From CAZBBB01 sp964490005 (GTDB lineage: Bacteria > Planctomycetota > B15-G4): a DNA stretch of 64,000 nt. The notes under the pieces are model-generated. The model was not told the origin of the DNA and ran no database searches. It was given only the letters and a program-made list of their open reading frames with translations. The position numbers and the translations under genes were made by a program. The stretch covers positions 1 to 64,000 of the forward strand of contig CAZBBB010000001.1 in the NCBI GenBank assembly GCA_964490005.1, in the 5' to 3' direction. Shown one piece after another: positions 42,255 through 50,737 of this stretch (positions are counted from its first letter, which is position 1; every line of letters starts with the position of its first letter).

Positions 42255-45200
42255 ATGCGCCCGCATCCGTTGATTCGGCTCTTCTCGGCAGTGTTGGTCC
42301 TGGTCAGCGGCGGGGCGGCGGCGCAGGTTCCCGGCGAATTTCCGCACCTCCGACTCACGGACAACGTGTCGGTGGCCGTGCCTCCGCTGGCAGGGCCCTT
42401 CGACAACAGCCACGAGTTTCCCGTGCTGGCGGGCCAGCAGTTCACGGCACAGCTGAGCTACGCGTCGCTCGGACAGCCGAACACGAACGTGCTCTGGGCC
42501 CTCCTCGTCTCCCTGAACAAGACTCCCTTCCCGCAGACGAGTGTCCCCCCGCCGCTGTTCACCATGCCCCCGTTCTCCCTCATCCTTCCGACACCGGCCA
42601 CGCTGAACGTCGCGGGCGCGGGCGCTTTGGACATGGTCATCCCGGCGGGCCTGCCGAGCGGTCTGATCCGCGTGCAGGGGGTGATCCATGACGTGACCTC
42701 CGCGCCTGCGTTGAGGTTGAGCAACGGCGTCACGATCAGCGTGCAGGTGCCCGCCTACAACATCCGGATGCCGTTGATTCGCAACAAGGAGCTGGGCACG
42801 GCCGGTTCATTCGACACCTTTGGCCAGCTCTCGATCGCCGGTTCGCAGCTGAAGACGTTCACTCCGCTGGGTACGTCGCCACCACCGCAGCCGACGGATC
42901 CGCCCTACGCGCCGCCCAAGGCGGGAGTGACCGTCACGATGCAGCCCGGGCTGCTGGTCGACCGGCACGTGTTCCTGCCCATCCTCCCGAACAACGGCGC
43001 CGAGCCGATCAATCCTCTGGCGCGGCCGATGACGCGCATCACGGGGAGCGTGACGGGGACGGCGACGACGATCACGGTCGAGGACACTTCGTTCTTCCCG
43101 TCGCGCGGCCAGTTGCTCATCGCGTTCAACAACGCGAATCTCTGGGCCAACAAGACCAGCGGCGGGGCGGTCGCTCCGTTCGCCGAGGTCGTCAGCTACG
43201 AGGGCATCACGCCGACGAGCTTCCTGAATTGCCAGCGCAAGTTGCTCGGTTCCACCGGTGCGACGAGTTTCGCGCACGTCGCCGGCGAAGTCGTGCTGGG
43301 CGAGTACACGATGGCCACGACGGCGGATGCGCGCACGCGCACCCGGGTGGGGCTCGACGCGGACAACGTCGACATGCCGCACGTGGTCATTCCGCCCTTC
43401 ACCTTTACGCCCGTCGACGGCGGCCCGGTGACCATGGATCTCGACGTCTACCTCTACGAGACCGTGACGGACAAGGTCCAGGGCTTCATGGTGTTCGATC
43501 GCGCGTCCGGGCAGTGGCGCCCCATTCCCGGCACCGAGCGCAACCCGTTCCAAGGGCGCTGGAATCCGATGGTCTGCGTCGCGCCCGATGGCCGCAGCCT
43601 GCTCGCGACGCTCAGCGTGCCCGGCGGCGTCCTCGGCTGGGACAACAAGGTCGATGAACTGCACGCGCTGCGGCTTGACGGACTGAACTGGCCCGCCAGC
43701 GGGTCGCAGACCTGGTCGATCTCGTGGCAGGTCGAAGCCGACCCGGCCACGGTGTTCGTCGTCAGCGCCCGATCGCGGCGCGTCATCATGCGCTCGACCG
43801 CGATCATCGGTCCGAATCCCGAGAACTACGTGGCTTTCGTCGGCCTGGCCCACAAGTTCAAGCAGAGCACGCCGACGCCGGGAGCAAACTTCGAAACGGA
43901 CAACGGCTTCGAGGGCGTGTGGGTCCGCGAGGAGGTCCTCGTGCGCGACCTGTTCGAGCTGCCGCTGGTGCCGCCGGGGTCGAGCAAGGCCGCGCCGACC
44001 ATGCCGCGGCCGTGGATCACGACCCAGTTCGGCAACACGGCCTTCGGTGGAGAGGTCCGCCGTTTCGACCCCGAGGTCCTGCCTTCCGACGACAATACGC
44101 GGCTGTTCATCATCGGAGGGCGCAAGGACACCGAAGAGGCGGCCTTCGTCATCCGCAACGTGGGCATCAACGCGGGCGGAGGAGTCGACAAGGTGCTCGT
44201 CGACGTCGTCGGCAGCGTGGACAAGCGCGAGATGCGGCCGCCGCGCCGCGGCGGCCACGGCCGGGGCCGAACGGCGGCGTTCTCGCCGGATGGCTCGCGC
44301 GTCGCCTGGCTCGTCCGCGACACGGCCGCGAACACGCAGCGCAAGGACTGGATCAACGTCGCGCTTTCCAGCGGCGCCAGCTTCGGACAAGTCCAGAACG
44401 TGTATCAGCTCGGCGCCGACTTCAAGGAGGCCGGTGCGCTCAAGACCGACCGTGTCGTCACCGGCCTGCGCTTCCTCGACAACAATCGGCTGCTGTTCAT
44501 GATGGGGCGCAATCCCCACGACGACCCGTTGCCGACCTCCGCGAGCTTCCCGCCGGCGATGGACTTGTTCGTCTACGACATTCCGTCGAACCTGATCACG
44601 AATCTGACAAAGACAGACGGTTCGACGTCGGGCTTCGGAAACCTCGGGAAGATCAATCCCGGCGGGTCCTTCGCGTCGTCCACGGGCGCCTTCACCTACT
44701 TCCTGAGGTTCGGTGGCAGCAGTTCGGTCGGCGGCTCGGCGTTGCCGCCGGGGACGCCCGTCACGAATCTCGTCGGCGTGAATTCGGACTCGCTGCAGGT
44801 TTTCGCGGTCAGCGGCGACGAATTCGGGCCGGGCGCCTTGATTCCGAATCTGAGGCTGCCCGACGCCGAGTGCGTCGCGCCCGTCGAGACGGCGGCCTCG
44901 CTGCGGCTGCTGCTGGGCGGCGGTGTCCAGGATGGCCTCGTCTGGGTCGTGTCCCACCGCCAGGGCGGCAACGGTGCGGACGACATCTTCGCGTTCAACC
45001 GAGATGTGCCCTTCGTCAGCTTCGCGGCGACGGCCCATGCGACTCCGGGGACGCACGTCCGCAACGTCACGCCGAGCCCCTACTCCGGCAAGCTGGCCTT
45101 TTCGCGCACGTCGTCGACCTCGAAGATCCTCGCGGACGAGCATCCGTGGGTGATTGACCTCGACAATTTCCTGTTTCTCCGCGACCTGGCGCCGACGCTG

Positions 45201-45479
45201 ACCTTCAACGGAGCGACCCTCGGCCGGGTCATGGACGGCAGCTTCCAGTTCATCGCGCCCTCCGGGAATGCCGGCGAGGCGCTCGTCATGAGTCTCGGGA
45301 TCGTGGCGCTCCCCGACACGGGCATCGCCAACTTCGCGGCACCGATCTTCTACCCGCTGGCGGCGGTCTCGAATCCGATCGCGGAGCCGATTCCGGTCCT
45401 CGTGCCGCTGATCAGCACCGCCCTGCTCGGCAACGACTTCCGGTTCTATCTGCCGGCCGCGGCACCGCTCACGCCTTGA
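42255..45479 (+). CDS. Large secreted protein with N-terminal beta module and TolB-like propeller
   Basis: 1074 residues with a signal peptide (about 1-23, ending GGAAAQ). Residues about 30-155 carry the recurrent beta module that other proteins here have at the C-terminus, ending LIRVQGVIHDVTSAPALRLSN. After a region with a TVEDTSFFPSRGQLLIAF strand set, residues about 400-1000 contain blades like those of TolB/WD40 propellers (VAPDGRSLLATLSVPGG, AAFSPDGSRVAWLVRD, KLAFSRTSS). No catalytic motif is seen. Its stop overlaps the next gene by TTGA. A surface or periplasmic protein of unknown ligand. Confidence 0.65.
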   Translation: MRPHPLIRLFSAVLVLVSGGAAAQVPGEFPHLRLTDNVSVAVPPLAGPFDNSHEFPVLAGQQFTAQLSYASLGQPNTNVLWALLVSLNKTPFPQTSVPPPLFTMPPFSLILPTPATLNVAGAGALDMVIPAGLPSGLIRVQGVIHDVTSAPALRLSNGVTISVQVPAYNIRMPLIRNKELGTAGSFDTFGQLSIAGSQLKTFTPLGTSPPPQPTDPPYAPPKAGVTVTMQPGLLVDRHVFLPILPNNGAEPINPLARPMTRITGSVTGTATTITVEDTSFFPSRGQLLIAFNNANLWANKTSGGAVAPFAEVVSYEGITPTSFLNCQRKLLGSTGATSFAHVAGEVVLGEYTMATTADARTRTRVGLDADNVDMPHVVIPPFTFTPVDGGPVTMDLDVYLYETVTDKVQGFMVFDRASGQWRPIPGTERNPFQGRWNPMVCVAPDGRSLLATLSVPGGVLGWDNKVDELHALRLDGLNWPASGSQTWSISWQVEADPATVFVVSARSRRVIMRSTAIIGPNPENYVAFVGLAHKFKQSTPTPGANFETDNGFEGVWVREEVLVRDLFELPLVPPGSSKAAPTMPRPWITTQFGNTAFGGEVRRFDPEVLPSDDNTRLFIIGGRKDTEEAAFVIRNVGINAGGGVDKVLVDVVGSVDKREMRPPRRGGHGRGRTAAFSPDGSRVAWLVRDTAANTQRKDWINVALSSGASFGQVQNVYQLGADFKEAGALKTDRVVTGLRFLDNNRLLFMMGRNPHDDPLPTSASFPPAMDLFVYDIPSNLITNLTKTDGSTSGFGNLGKINPGGSFASSTGAFTYFLRFGGSSSVGGSALPPGTPVTNLVGVNSDSLQVFAVSGDEFGPGALIPNLRLPDAECVAPVETAASLRLLLGGGVQDGLVWVVSHRQGGNGADDIFAFNRDVPFVSFAATAHATPGTHVRNVTPSPYSGKLAFSRTSSTSKILADEHPWVIDLDNFLFLRDLAPTLTFNGATLGRVMDGSFQFIAPSGNAGEALVMSLGIVALPDTGIANFAAPIFYPLAAVSNPIAEPIPVLVPLISTALLGNDFRFYLPAAAPLTP

Positions 45480-46246
45480 GGACGTTCGAGCCGTCGTCCT
45501 TCTCCGGACGGCGTGTCGTGCTCGTGGCGCCGCACCCCGACGACGAAGTCTTCGGCGCCGGCGGCACTGCATGCCTGTTGGCACGCAGCGGGGCGCTCGT
45601 CGTGCCGGTGATCGTCGCGCGAGGCGACGGGGGAGTGACGGGCGGAGCGGACCCGGGCGAGCGGGAGGCGGAGTCCCGTCGCTGTTGCGAGATCCTCGGC
45701 CTCGGCGAACCGCACTTCCTGCGGCGGCCGTCGGGGGAGTTGCGTGAAGACCCGTCGCACGTCGCGGTCGGCCTGAGCGAGGCCTGCGGCCGGGATCCGG
45801 CGCACCTCGTCCTCGTGCCGTGGCCGCTCGAGCGCCACGCGACGCATCGTGCGACGCTCGCGGCGGGGTTGCTCGGCGTCGCCGCGCTGACATCGGCCAC
45901 CTGGCTGGGTTACGGCGTGTGGGACGCCATTCCGGCGGACCCGGACGTGCTCGAGGTGGACGTCACGGCGGTGCGTTCGGAAAAGACCCGCGGCATGGCG
46001 GCGCACGTCAGCCAGAATCGTGATCGTGCACTGGCGGCCGGCATGGCGGCACGGGACATGTCCCAGGCCGTCTTCTCGCGGATCACGGGCGAGGACGCGC
46101 GCAAGTCGGTCGAGCGGCTCGTCGATCTCACCGAGCTCGCACGGGCTCCCCGACCCGAGTGCCGTCGCGACGTGTCGCTCCGAATCCGGGAGTGGGCCGC
46201 CGGGCGCGCGCTCCGACGGTGCGACGACCTCTGGCCCGTATCCTGA
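45476..46246 (+). CDS. PIG-L/LmbE family zinc-dependent deacetylase
   Basis: 256 residues. The zinc site motif is APHPDDE (H20, D22-D23-E24), and the second half HATH follows near residue 125. This family removes acetyl groups from N-acetylglucosamine-containing substrates (PIG-L, MshB, BshB, LmbE). No bacillithiol or mycothiol genes lie near, so the substrate stays open. It has no signal peptide. The TTG start overlaps the TGA of the preceding gene. The stop lies in a palindrome shared with the convergent operon. Confidence 0.85.
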   Translation: MRTFEPSSFSGRRVVLVAPHPDDEVFGAGGTACLLARSGALVVPVIVARGDGGVTGGADPGEREAESRRCCEILGLGEPHFLRRPSGELREDPSHVAVGLSEACGRDPAHLVLVPWPLERHATHRATLAAGLLGVAALTSATWLGYGVWDAIPADPDVLEVDVTAVRSEKTRGMAAHVSQNRDRALAAGMAARDMSQAVFSRITGEDARKSVERLVDLTELARAPRPECRRDVSLRIREWAAGRALRRCDDLWPVS

Positions 46247-46257
46247 TCCGGATCAGG
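46242..46257. terminator. 16-bp palindrome carrying both convergent stop codons
   Basis: CCTGATCC is followed directly by its reverse complement GGATCAGG. The TGA of the deacetylase (46244-46246) and the TGA of the convergent membrane-protein gene (46253-46255 read on the minus strand) occupy symmetric places in the arms. It probably acts as a bidirectional terminator hairpin. No T-tract. Confidence 0.45.
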
Positions 46258-47143
46258 CGGCGCGACGGCGGGCGCCGACCGCCAGCAGCGCCGCGATGAG
46301 GACCGCGAGCAGCACCGGCGGCGAGAACAGCAAGGCGACGGCTTCCGAGCCCGCGCCTCCCGCGAGCGAGTACGCAGGCGTGGCGTATCCGTCGAGGTCG
46401 GACACGCGCTCGATGAGCAGCGCGATGCGCCCCAGGACGGTGAAGCCGAACATGCTTCCGAACGTGATCATGAGCGTGACGACGCCGACGCGCGACACGG
46501 CCCTGAGCGCGGGGCCGCGCCGGAGCGTGAACAGGAAGTGCGCGAGCGCCGAGACGAGGCCGACGTAGAAGACGACCCGCGTCAGCGTGAACCAGAGCGC
46601 CGTCTCCTCGATCCGCGAGGCGTCGGCCATGCTCAGAGCCAGGGGATTGTCCATCGGCTGGATGGTGTTGGCGATCATCAACACGAGTTTGCTTTGCGTC
46701 TCGCCCGTCATCTTCAGGGCCGCGTAGACGCCGACCATGATGGCCAGCGGCCAGCGCGGGGCCCAGGACGAGGGCTTGAACAGGCGCACGAGCAGCATGA
46801 GCGCGAGGACCAGGGCGGTCACGCGCAGCCCGATCGCCAGCAGCGGGTCCAACGCGATGCCCGCGAGCACCTGCGGCTCTCCCGCTGCGGCATGCTCGCG
46901 CGCCTGCGCGATGTACTCGAAGATCGGCTGCAGCACGCCCTCTTCGTAGTACTGCAACGTGAAATACGCCGTTCCCAGTCCGACGAAGACGTGCTCGGCG
47001 AACTTGTAGAAGGGGTTGTCGCTGAAGAGGAAGCTGAAGACCGCCAGCGTGAAGAAGCACACGAGCCACGCCCCCAGCACATCGTTGGTGCCGGTGGGGT
47101 CGAGCGAGATGAAGGCCGGCGCGTCCTGGAGGGCGAGGATCAT
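46253..47143 (-). CDS. Polytopic membrane protein, last gene of the MutL-like operon
   Basis: 296 residues. It has about seven predicted membrane helices (for example VLGAWLVCFFTLAVFSFLF, ALVLALMLLVRLF, FGSMFGFTVLGRIALLI and a C-terminal LLAVLIAALLAVGARRR). SDNPFYKFAEHVFVGLGTAYF between helices 1 and 2 is the most distinctive segment. Similar uncharacterised proteins accompany MutL-type ATPases in other phyla, as I recall. ATG overlaps the upstream stop (ATGA). Function unknown. Confidence 0.68.
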   Translation of the reverse strand: MILALQDAPAFISLDPTGTNDVLGAWLVCFFTLAVFSFLFSDNPFYKFAEHVFVGLGTAYFTLQYYEEGVLQPIFEYIAQAREHAAAGEPQVLAGIALDPLLAIGLRVTALVLALMLLVRLFKPSSWAPRWPLAIMVGVYAALKMTGETQSKLVLMIANTIQPMDNPLALSMADASRIEETALWFTLTRVVFYVGLVSALAHFLFTLRRGPALRAVSRVGVVTLMITFGSMFGFTVLGRIALLIERVSDLDGYATPAYSLAGGAGSEAVALLFSPPVLLAVLIAALLAVGARRRAA

Positions 47144-47994
47144 GCCTTGGCTCCGCGCGTCCGGAAGTACAGCAGGTTGCCGATCACGATCAGGACGATG
47201 ATCAGCATGTGGCCCCACGACTGCACCAGCATGCGGCGCTGGTTCTCGCGGGTGGTCGCGTGCAGTTCCGCATCATCGACGACCAGGCTGACCTTCTGCA
47301 GGTACTGCGTGGCGCCCGTGGCTGCGCCCAGGAAACCGCGCAGCTGCCGCGGGTAGAACGCGAACAGGTCGGGCGTCTGCACCGCGGTCGTTCCGGAGAG
47401 CAGGGGCACGTTGTAACGGCCGCCGACCTGGGCGATCCATTCGAGGATGCCGGGGTACCCGGCCGACATCGTGACGAGCAGGGAGATGCCCTGCATGTTG
47501 TCGCCGCAGGCAGCCAGCAGCGGCACCTGGTCGTAGGGCGTCCGGTCGCGCGCCTCGGCGGGGAAGGCCGATCGCAGCGACTGGCCGATCTGGCCCATCG
47601 CGACGTCGTCGCCGGGCTTGAATCCGAGTTCGACCCAATCGACGCCGTACTGCGCCTGGTACACGGGTGCGATCCGCGAGTAGGTCTGGCTGATGTAGGG
47701 CGGGGCCGCGGGCCAGGTCGTCAGGTTCACGACGCGCAGCTCGCGCGCGAGCAGGTGGTGGACCACGCCCTCGTACATGGGCAGGAGTTCGGCCGCGCTG
47801 GCCGGATCGAAGTCCGCGGAGAGCATGACGACCGACCCGGGCGGCAGAGCCTCGATCGTGGCGTGGAAGCTGTCGACGTACGGACTCGACGGCAACGGCG
47901 CAGCTCGGTCGGAGACGTACAGCCCGACCACGACGACGGCCATGGCCAGGAAGATCCAGCGGCGGTCGAACTCGCTCGTGAGAGCCATCGTCAT
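47140..47994 (-). CDS. Membrane-tethered alpha/beta domain protein of the MutL-like operon
   Basis: 284 residues. A helix near each end (about 15-33 and 260-277) tethers a soluble domain to the membrane. The soluble part has alternating strands and helices: GSVVMLSADFDPASAAELLPM, LRVVNLTTWPAAP, YGVDWVELGFKPGDD and LLVTMSAGYPGILEWI. With both ends in the membrane, the domain lies on one side, probably outside. ATGA overlap with the gene before (start 47994) and after. No enzyme motif can be named. Confidence 0.65.
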   Translation of the reverse strand: MTMALTSEFDRRWIFLAMAVVVVGLYVSDRAAPLPSSPYVDSFHATIEALPPGSVVMLSADFDPASAAELLPMYEGVVHHLLARELRVVNLTTWPAAPPYISQTYSRIAPVYQAQYGVDWVELGFKPGDDVAMGQIGQSLRSAFPAEARDRTPYDQVPLLAACGDNMQGISLLVTMSAGYPGILEWIAQVGGRYNVPLLSGTTAVQTPDLFAFYPRQLRGFLGAATGATQYLQKVSLVVDDAELHATTRENQRRMLVQSWGHMLIIVLIVIGNLLYFRTRGAKA

Positions 47995-48680
47995 TCCGAG
48001 AGGTAGCTGCGCTCGATGCCGAGCACGATGCGAAGTCCGGTGGCGAGCACGCCCATCGTGGCGCCCACGATGATCGCCGTCTGTCCGGCGCCGTTGACGT
48101 CCTTCATCAGAAAGGCCAGCGCGCGCGACGCGTAGCCGCCCGTGAGCTGATCTCCGAGCGGCACCTGGCCCAGCATGACGACCGTGCCCGCCGCCAGCAG
48201 CAGCGTCGATTCGAGCGAGCGGGCGCGGAAAGCCCGGAACGCCGCCGACGCGATGTAGAAGGCCAGCAGGCTGAACATGGTGGCCTGCAGCGGGATGAAG
48301 ACCTTGCGGTAGACCCAGTCGCGCAGGGCGCGCTCGCCGTACTGCTCGGCGAGGGCGGTTCCCTCGAAGGCGCCGTGCATCTCGGCGAGGCCCAGACCGA
48401 GGTAGCCGAACAGGACGACCAGCAGCACGACCTTGTAGGGCCGGTCGCGATGGCCGCTGGCGATCTGCTTGAGGCTGATGCGCGCGAGGTTCGCGATGCC
48501 GAGGATGAAGGCGACCGAGAAGAAGATCAGCGCCCACTGCAGCAGTTCCGCGTTGAGGCCCTGCGCGACCGTCTCGTAGCCGACAGCCGTCGAACCGGGC
48601 GTCGCCGGCGGGGCGAAGAACGACCAGGTGATGATCAGGCCGCAGAGCACCGTGAGCAGGATCGGGATCTCGCGCTTCAC
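47991..48680 (-). CDS. Integral membrane protein of the MutL-like operon
   Basis: 229 residues with about six membrane helices (IPILLTVLCGLIITWSFF, LLQWALIFFSVAFILGIANL, VVLLVVLFGYLGLGL, then two near 135-175 and one near 200-220). The loop with AEQYGERALRDWVYRKVFIPLQATMFSLLAFYI is the most conserved-looking part. GTG start overlapping the DUF6754 stop (GTGA). Function unknown; probable subunit of a membrane complex with its neighbours. Confidence 0.66.
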   Translation of the reverse strand: MKREIPILLTVLCGLIITWSFFAPPATPGSTAVGYETVAQGLNAELLQWALIFFSVAFILGIANLARISLKQIASGHRDRPYKVVLLVVLFGYLGLGLAEMHGAFEGTALAEQYGERALRDWVYRKVFIPLQATMFSLLAFYIASAAFRAFRARSLESTLLLAAGTVVMLGQVPLGDQLTGGYASRALAFLMKDVNGAGQTAIIVGATMGVLATGLRIVLGIERSYLSE

Positions 48681-49600
48681 GATCCGGCTCCCAGCAGGCG
48701 CTTGATCACGTCGGCCCAGCCGGGACCGGCGGCCTCAGTCGCCACGTGCATCGTGGCCAGGATCGTCCCGCCCAGCAGCAGCACGATGCCGATGATCTTG
48801 GTGATGTCGCCGGCGCGAATCGTGCCCATCAGGTTCGGCTCGCGGGTGAGGTAGGCCGTGACCGCGAAGTACTCCTCGCCCATGATCGTGTAGTCGCAGG
48901 CCGCGACGAAGAACGGCAGCTGGTGCTGCTTGGCCGTGCCCGCCACCTGGATCGCCCCGCTCATGAACCCGGTCTCGGCCAGGATCAGCGATTCGGCGAA
49001 GAACATGCCGAGCATGATGTTCGCGGCGGGCTTCTCGCGCGCCATGATCCCGGCGACGCCGGCGCAGTAGGCGAACTGCTCGTTGCTCAGATAGCGGATG
49101 TTGTCGGGCACGAAGGCCTCGGGGCGCCCGGCGTCGAGGCAGCCGCCCCGCACGGCCTCTTCGGCGAAGGCCATGACGATGGAGTCCTTGACGGGCACGA
49201 TCAGGTCGGTGCCGTACTCGGCCGTCTTGCGCGCGACGTGCCTCAGGATCATCATCGAGTAGATCGTCTGGATCTCCTTGATCTCGTCGATGCCCGGCAC
49301 GTAGAGCACCGGACGGCCCATCTCGGTCGCGCGCCCGATGGCCTCGTCCATCGCGTCGAGGCCCGCGATGCGCCGGATCTCGAAAGGCCGGCCCTGCCGT
49401 GCGCGCCGGGCGTACAGGAACATGAGCGTGCCGAACAGCAGCACGACGCACAGCGTGGGCAGCTTGCTCGGCTCGATCCACGCGCCGAGGCCCTCGCGCA
49501 CGCCGTCGGCCCCGACGCTTCCGGCGGCCTCGTCCAGCCACAGCCACGCCCGCTCGGCCGCAGTCCCGTCGGCCGAGGCTTGGAGCGCGGCGAGCATCAC
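48677..49600 (-). CDS. DUF6754-like membrane protein of the MutL-like operon
   Basis: 307 residues. One helix near 50-67 (LPTLCVVLLFGTLMFLY) is followed by a soluble core with GLDAMDEAIGRATEMGRPVLYVPGI, AANIMLGMFFAESLILAETG and FFVAACDYTIMGEEYFA, and a C-terminal helix (ITKIIGIVLLLGGTILATM). This matches proteins called DUF6754 that stand beside MutL-like genes; function unknown. GTG at 49600 overlaps the upstream TGA (GTGA); an ATG follows at once and is an alternative start. Confidence 0.7.
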   Translation of the reverse strand: MMLAALQASADGTAAERAWLWLDEAAGSVGADGVREGLGAWIEPSKLPTLCVVLLFGTLMFLYARRARQGRPFEIRRIAGLDAMDEAIGRATEMGRPVLYVPGIDEIKEIQTIYSMMILRHVARKTAEYGTDLIVPVKDSIVMAFAEEAVRGGCLDAGRPEAFVPDNIRYLSNEQFAYCAGVAGIMAREKPAANIMLGMFFAESLILAETGFMSGAIQVAGTAKQHQLPFFVAACDYTIMGEEYFAVTAYLTREPNLMGTIRAGDITKIIGIVLLLGGTILATMHVATEAAGPGWADVIKRLLGAGS

Positions 49601-50724
49601 AGGCGTTCGTCCACGAGTTCGACGTTGGCACGCGGAAGCGTGACCTGGCGCCCGTCCTCAGCCAGGGCGACCGTGAGGATACGGACCAAGGCCTCAGTGT
49701 CCAGCGCGCGCGGTTCGTGGGGGAGTTCGACCACGCGCGCGAGGGCGCCGAAGTGCGGGTCGCGGATGATCCGCACCTGGCTGCCGACGCTCATCATGCC
49801 CGTGTCGACGACGGTCGTCTCGGCCGCGGCCACGTCCCCGGGGACGAGGATCTCGGGGCGCATCACGCCGGCGCGGATCTGCGTGGCGCCGCTCACCGAC
49901 GCGACCTTTCCGGCCTGCGCCGCCAGCAGCCGGTGCGTGCGCGCCGACATCGCCAACGCGCCGAATCCCTCGGTCACGACGACCGTCAGGCCGAAGTCCT
50001 CGTTGCCGGTGATGGCCACGCCGAGGTCGAAGCCCAGAAGTTCCTTCAAGTCGGCGGCGTCGATGCCGCCGACGACGAGCGCCGCCGCGCCGACCTCGAT
50101 CGCGCGGCGCAGCGCCGGCAGCCGCGCGATCGAGCCGCCGACGACGACCGCGCCGCGGTGCTCGGCACGCAGGTCGGCCGGCTCGACGGGGCGCCCCGGC
50201 TCGCCCGGAAGGAGCACGACGGGGCCGGACGTCTCCGGGCCGACGCCGAAGATGCCCTGGACCATCGTGCCGCGCGCCCGCACGTCGGCGCCGAATCCGG
50301 GCGTCGTGCCGACGATCTCGCCGGCGACGTAGGCGCGCACGTCGACCGGGATCGGCGTCTCGCGGAAGATCGCCTGGCCGGAGACCTTCGACACCGACTC
50401 CAGCACGCCGTCCGTCGGCGCGACCGCGGTCTGCTTCATGAGCCCGAAGATGCCCTTGCTGCGCGCCACGGGCTGGTCCTTCTTCACCGCCTCGCCCTCC
50501 TTCACGAGCAGCAGTTCGCCGAGGTCGGCCGCGGCCACGCCCAGCAGCCGCGACAGGTGCGCGGTGACGACGTTGCCCGGCATGAGCGCGCGAGCCACGA
50601 CCGTCTGGGGCTCGACGCGCTCTCCCTGTCGCACGAGCACGTCGCCCGGGATCGGCAGGATGCGCGAGCGCGTCCACTCGGCCGCGGCCGACACCTTCAG
50701 TCCGGGCGTGTAGGCATGACCCAT
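49597..50724 (-). CDS. Barrel-sandwich/KOW-like protein of the MutL-like operon
   Basis: 375 residues, no signal or membrane helix. The N-terminal third has half-motifs like lipoyl/sandwich-barrel hybrid domains: PGDVLVRQGERVEPQTVVA and VKEGEAVKKDQPVA, then QTAVAPTDGVLESVS. No biotin or lipoyl lysine motif is present. A middle alpha/beta region contains VVVGGSIARL, ALVVGGIDAADLKEL and GVAITGNEDFGLTVVVTEGFG. Near the C-terminus SQVRIIRDPHFGALARVVELP resembles a KOW/NusG-type strand pair. It starts 13 bases after the MutL-like gene. Role unknown; it may be a cytoplasmic adaptor. Confidence 0.62.
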   Translation of the reverse strand: MGHAYTPGLKVSAAAEWTRSRILPIPGDVLVRQGERVEPQTVVARALMPGNVVTAHLSRLLGVAAADLGELLLVKEGEAVKKDQPVARSKGIFGLMKQTAVAPTDGVLESVSKVSGQAIFRETPIPVDVRAYVAGEIVGTTPGFGADVRARGTMVQGIFGVGPETSGPVVLLPGEPGRPVEPADLRAEHRGAVVVGGSIARLPALRRAIEVGAAALVVGGIDAADLKELLGFDLGVAITGNEDFGLTVVVTEGFGALAMSARTHRLLAAQAGKVASVSGATQIRAGVMRPEILVPGDVAAAETTVVDTGMMSVGSQVRIIRDPHFGALARVVELPHEPRALDTEALVRILTVALAEDGRQVTLPRANVELVDERL

Positions 50725-50737
50725 GGCGAAACGGTCC

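Noticed and set aside
42807..45893. A 1028-codon open frame antisense to the large propeller protein
   Set aside because: Arg-rich composition with no domain. The plus-strand frame has a signal peptide, a promoter-like -10 and a conserved module.
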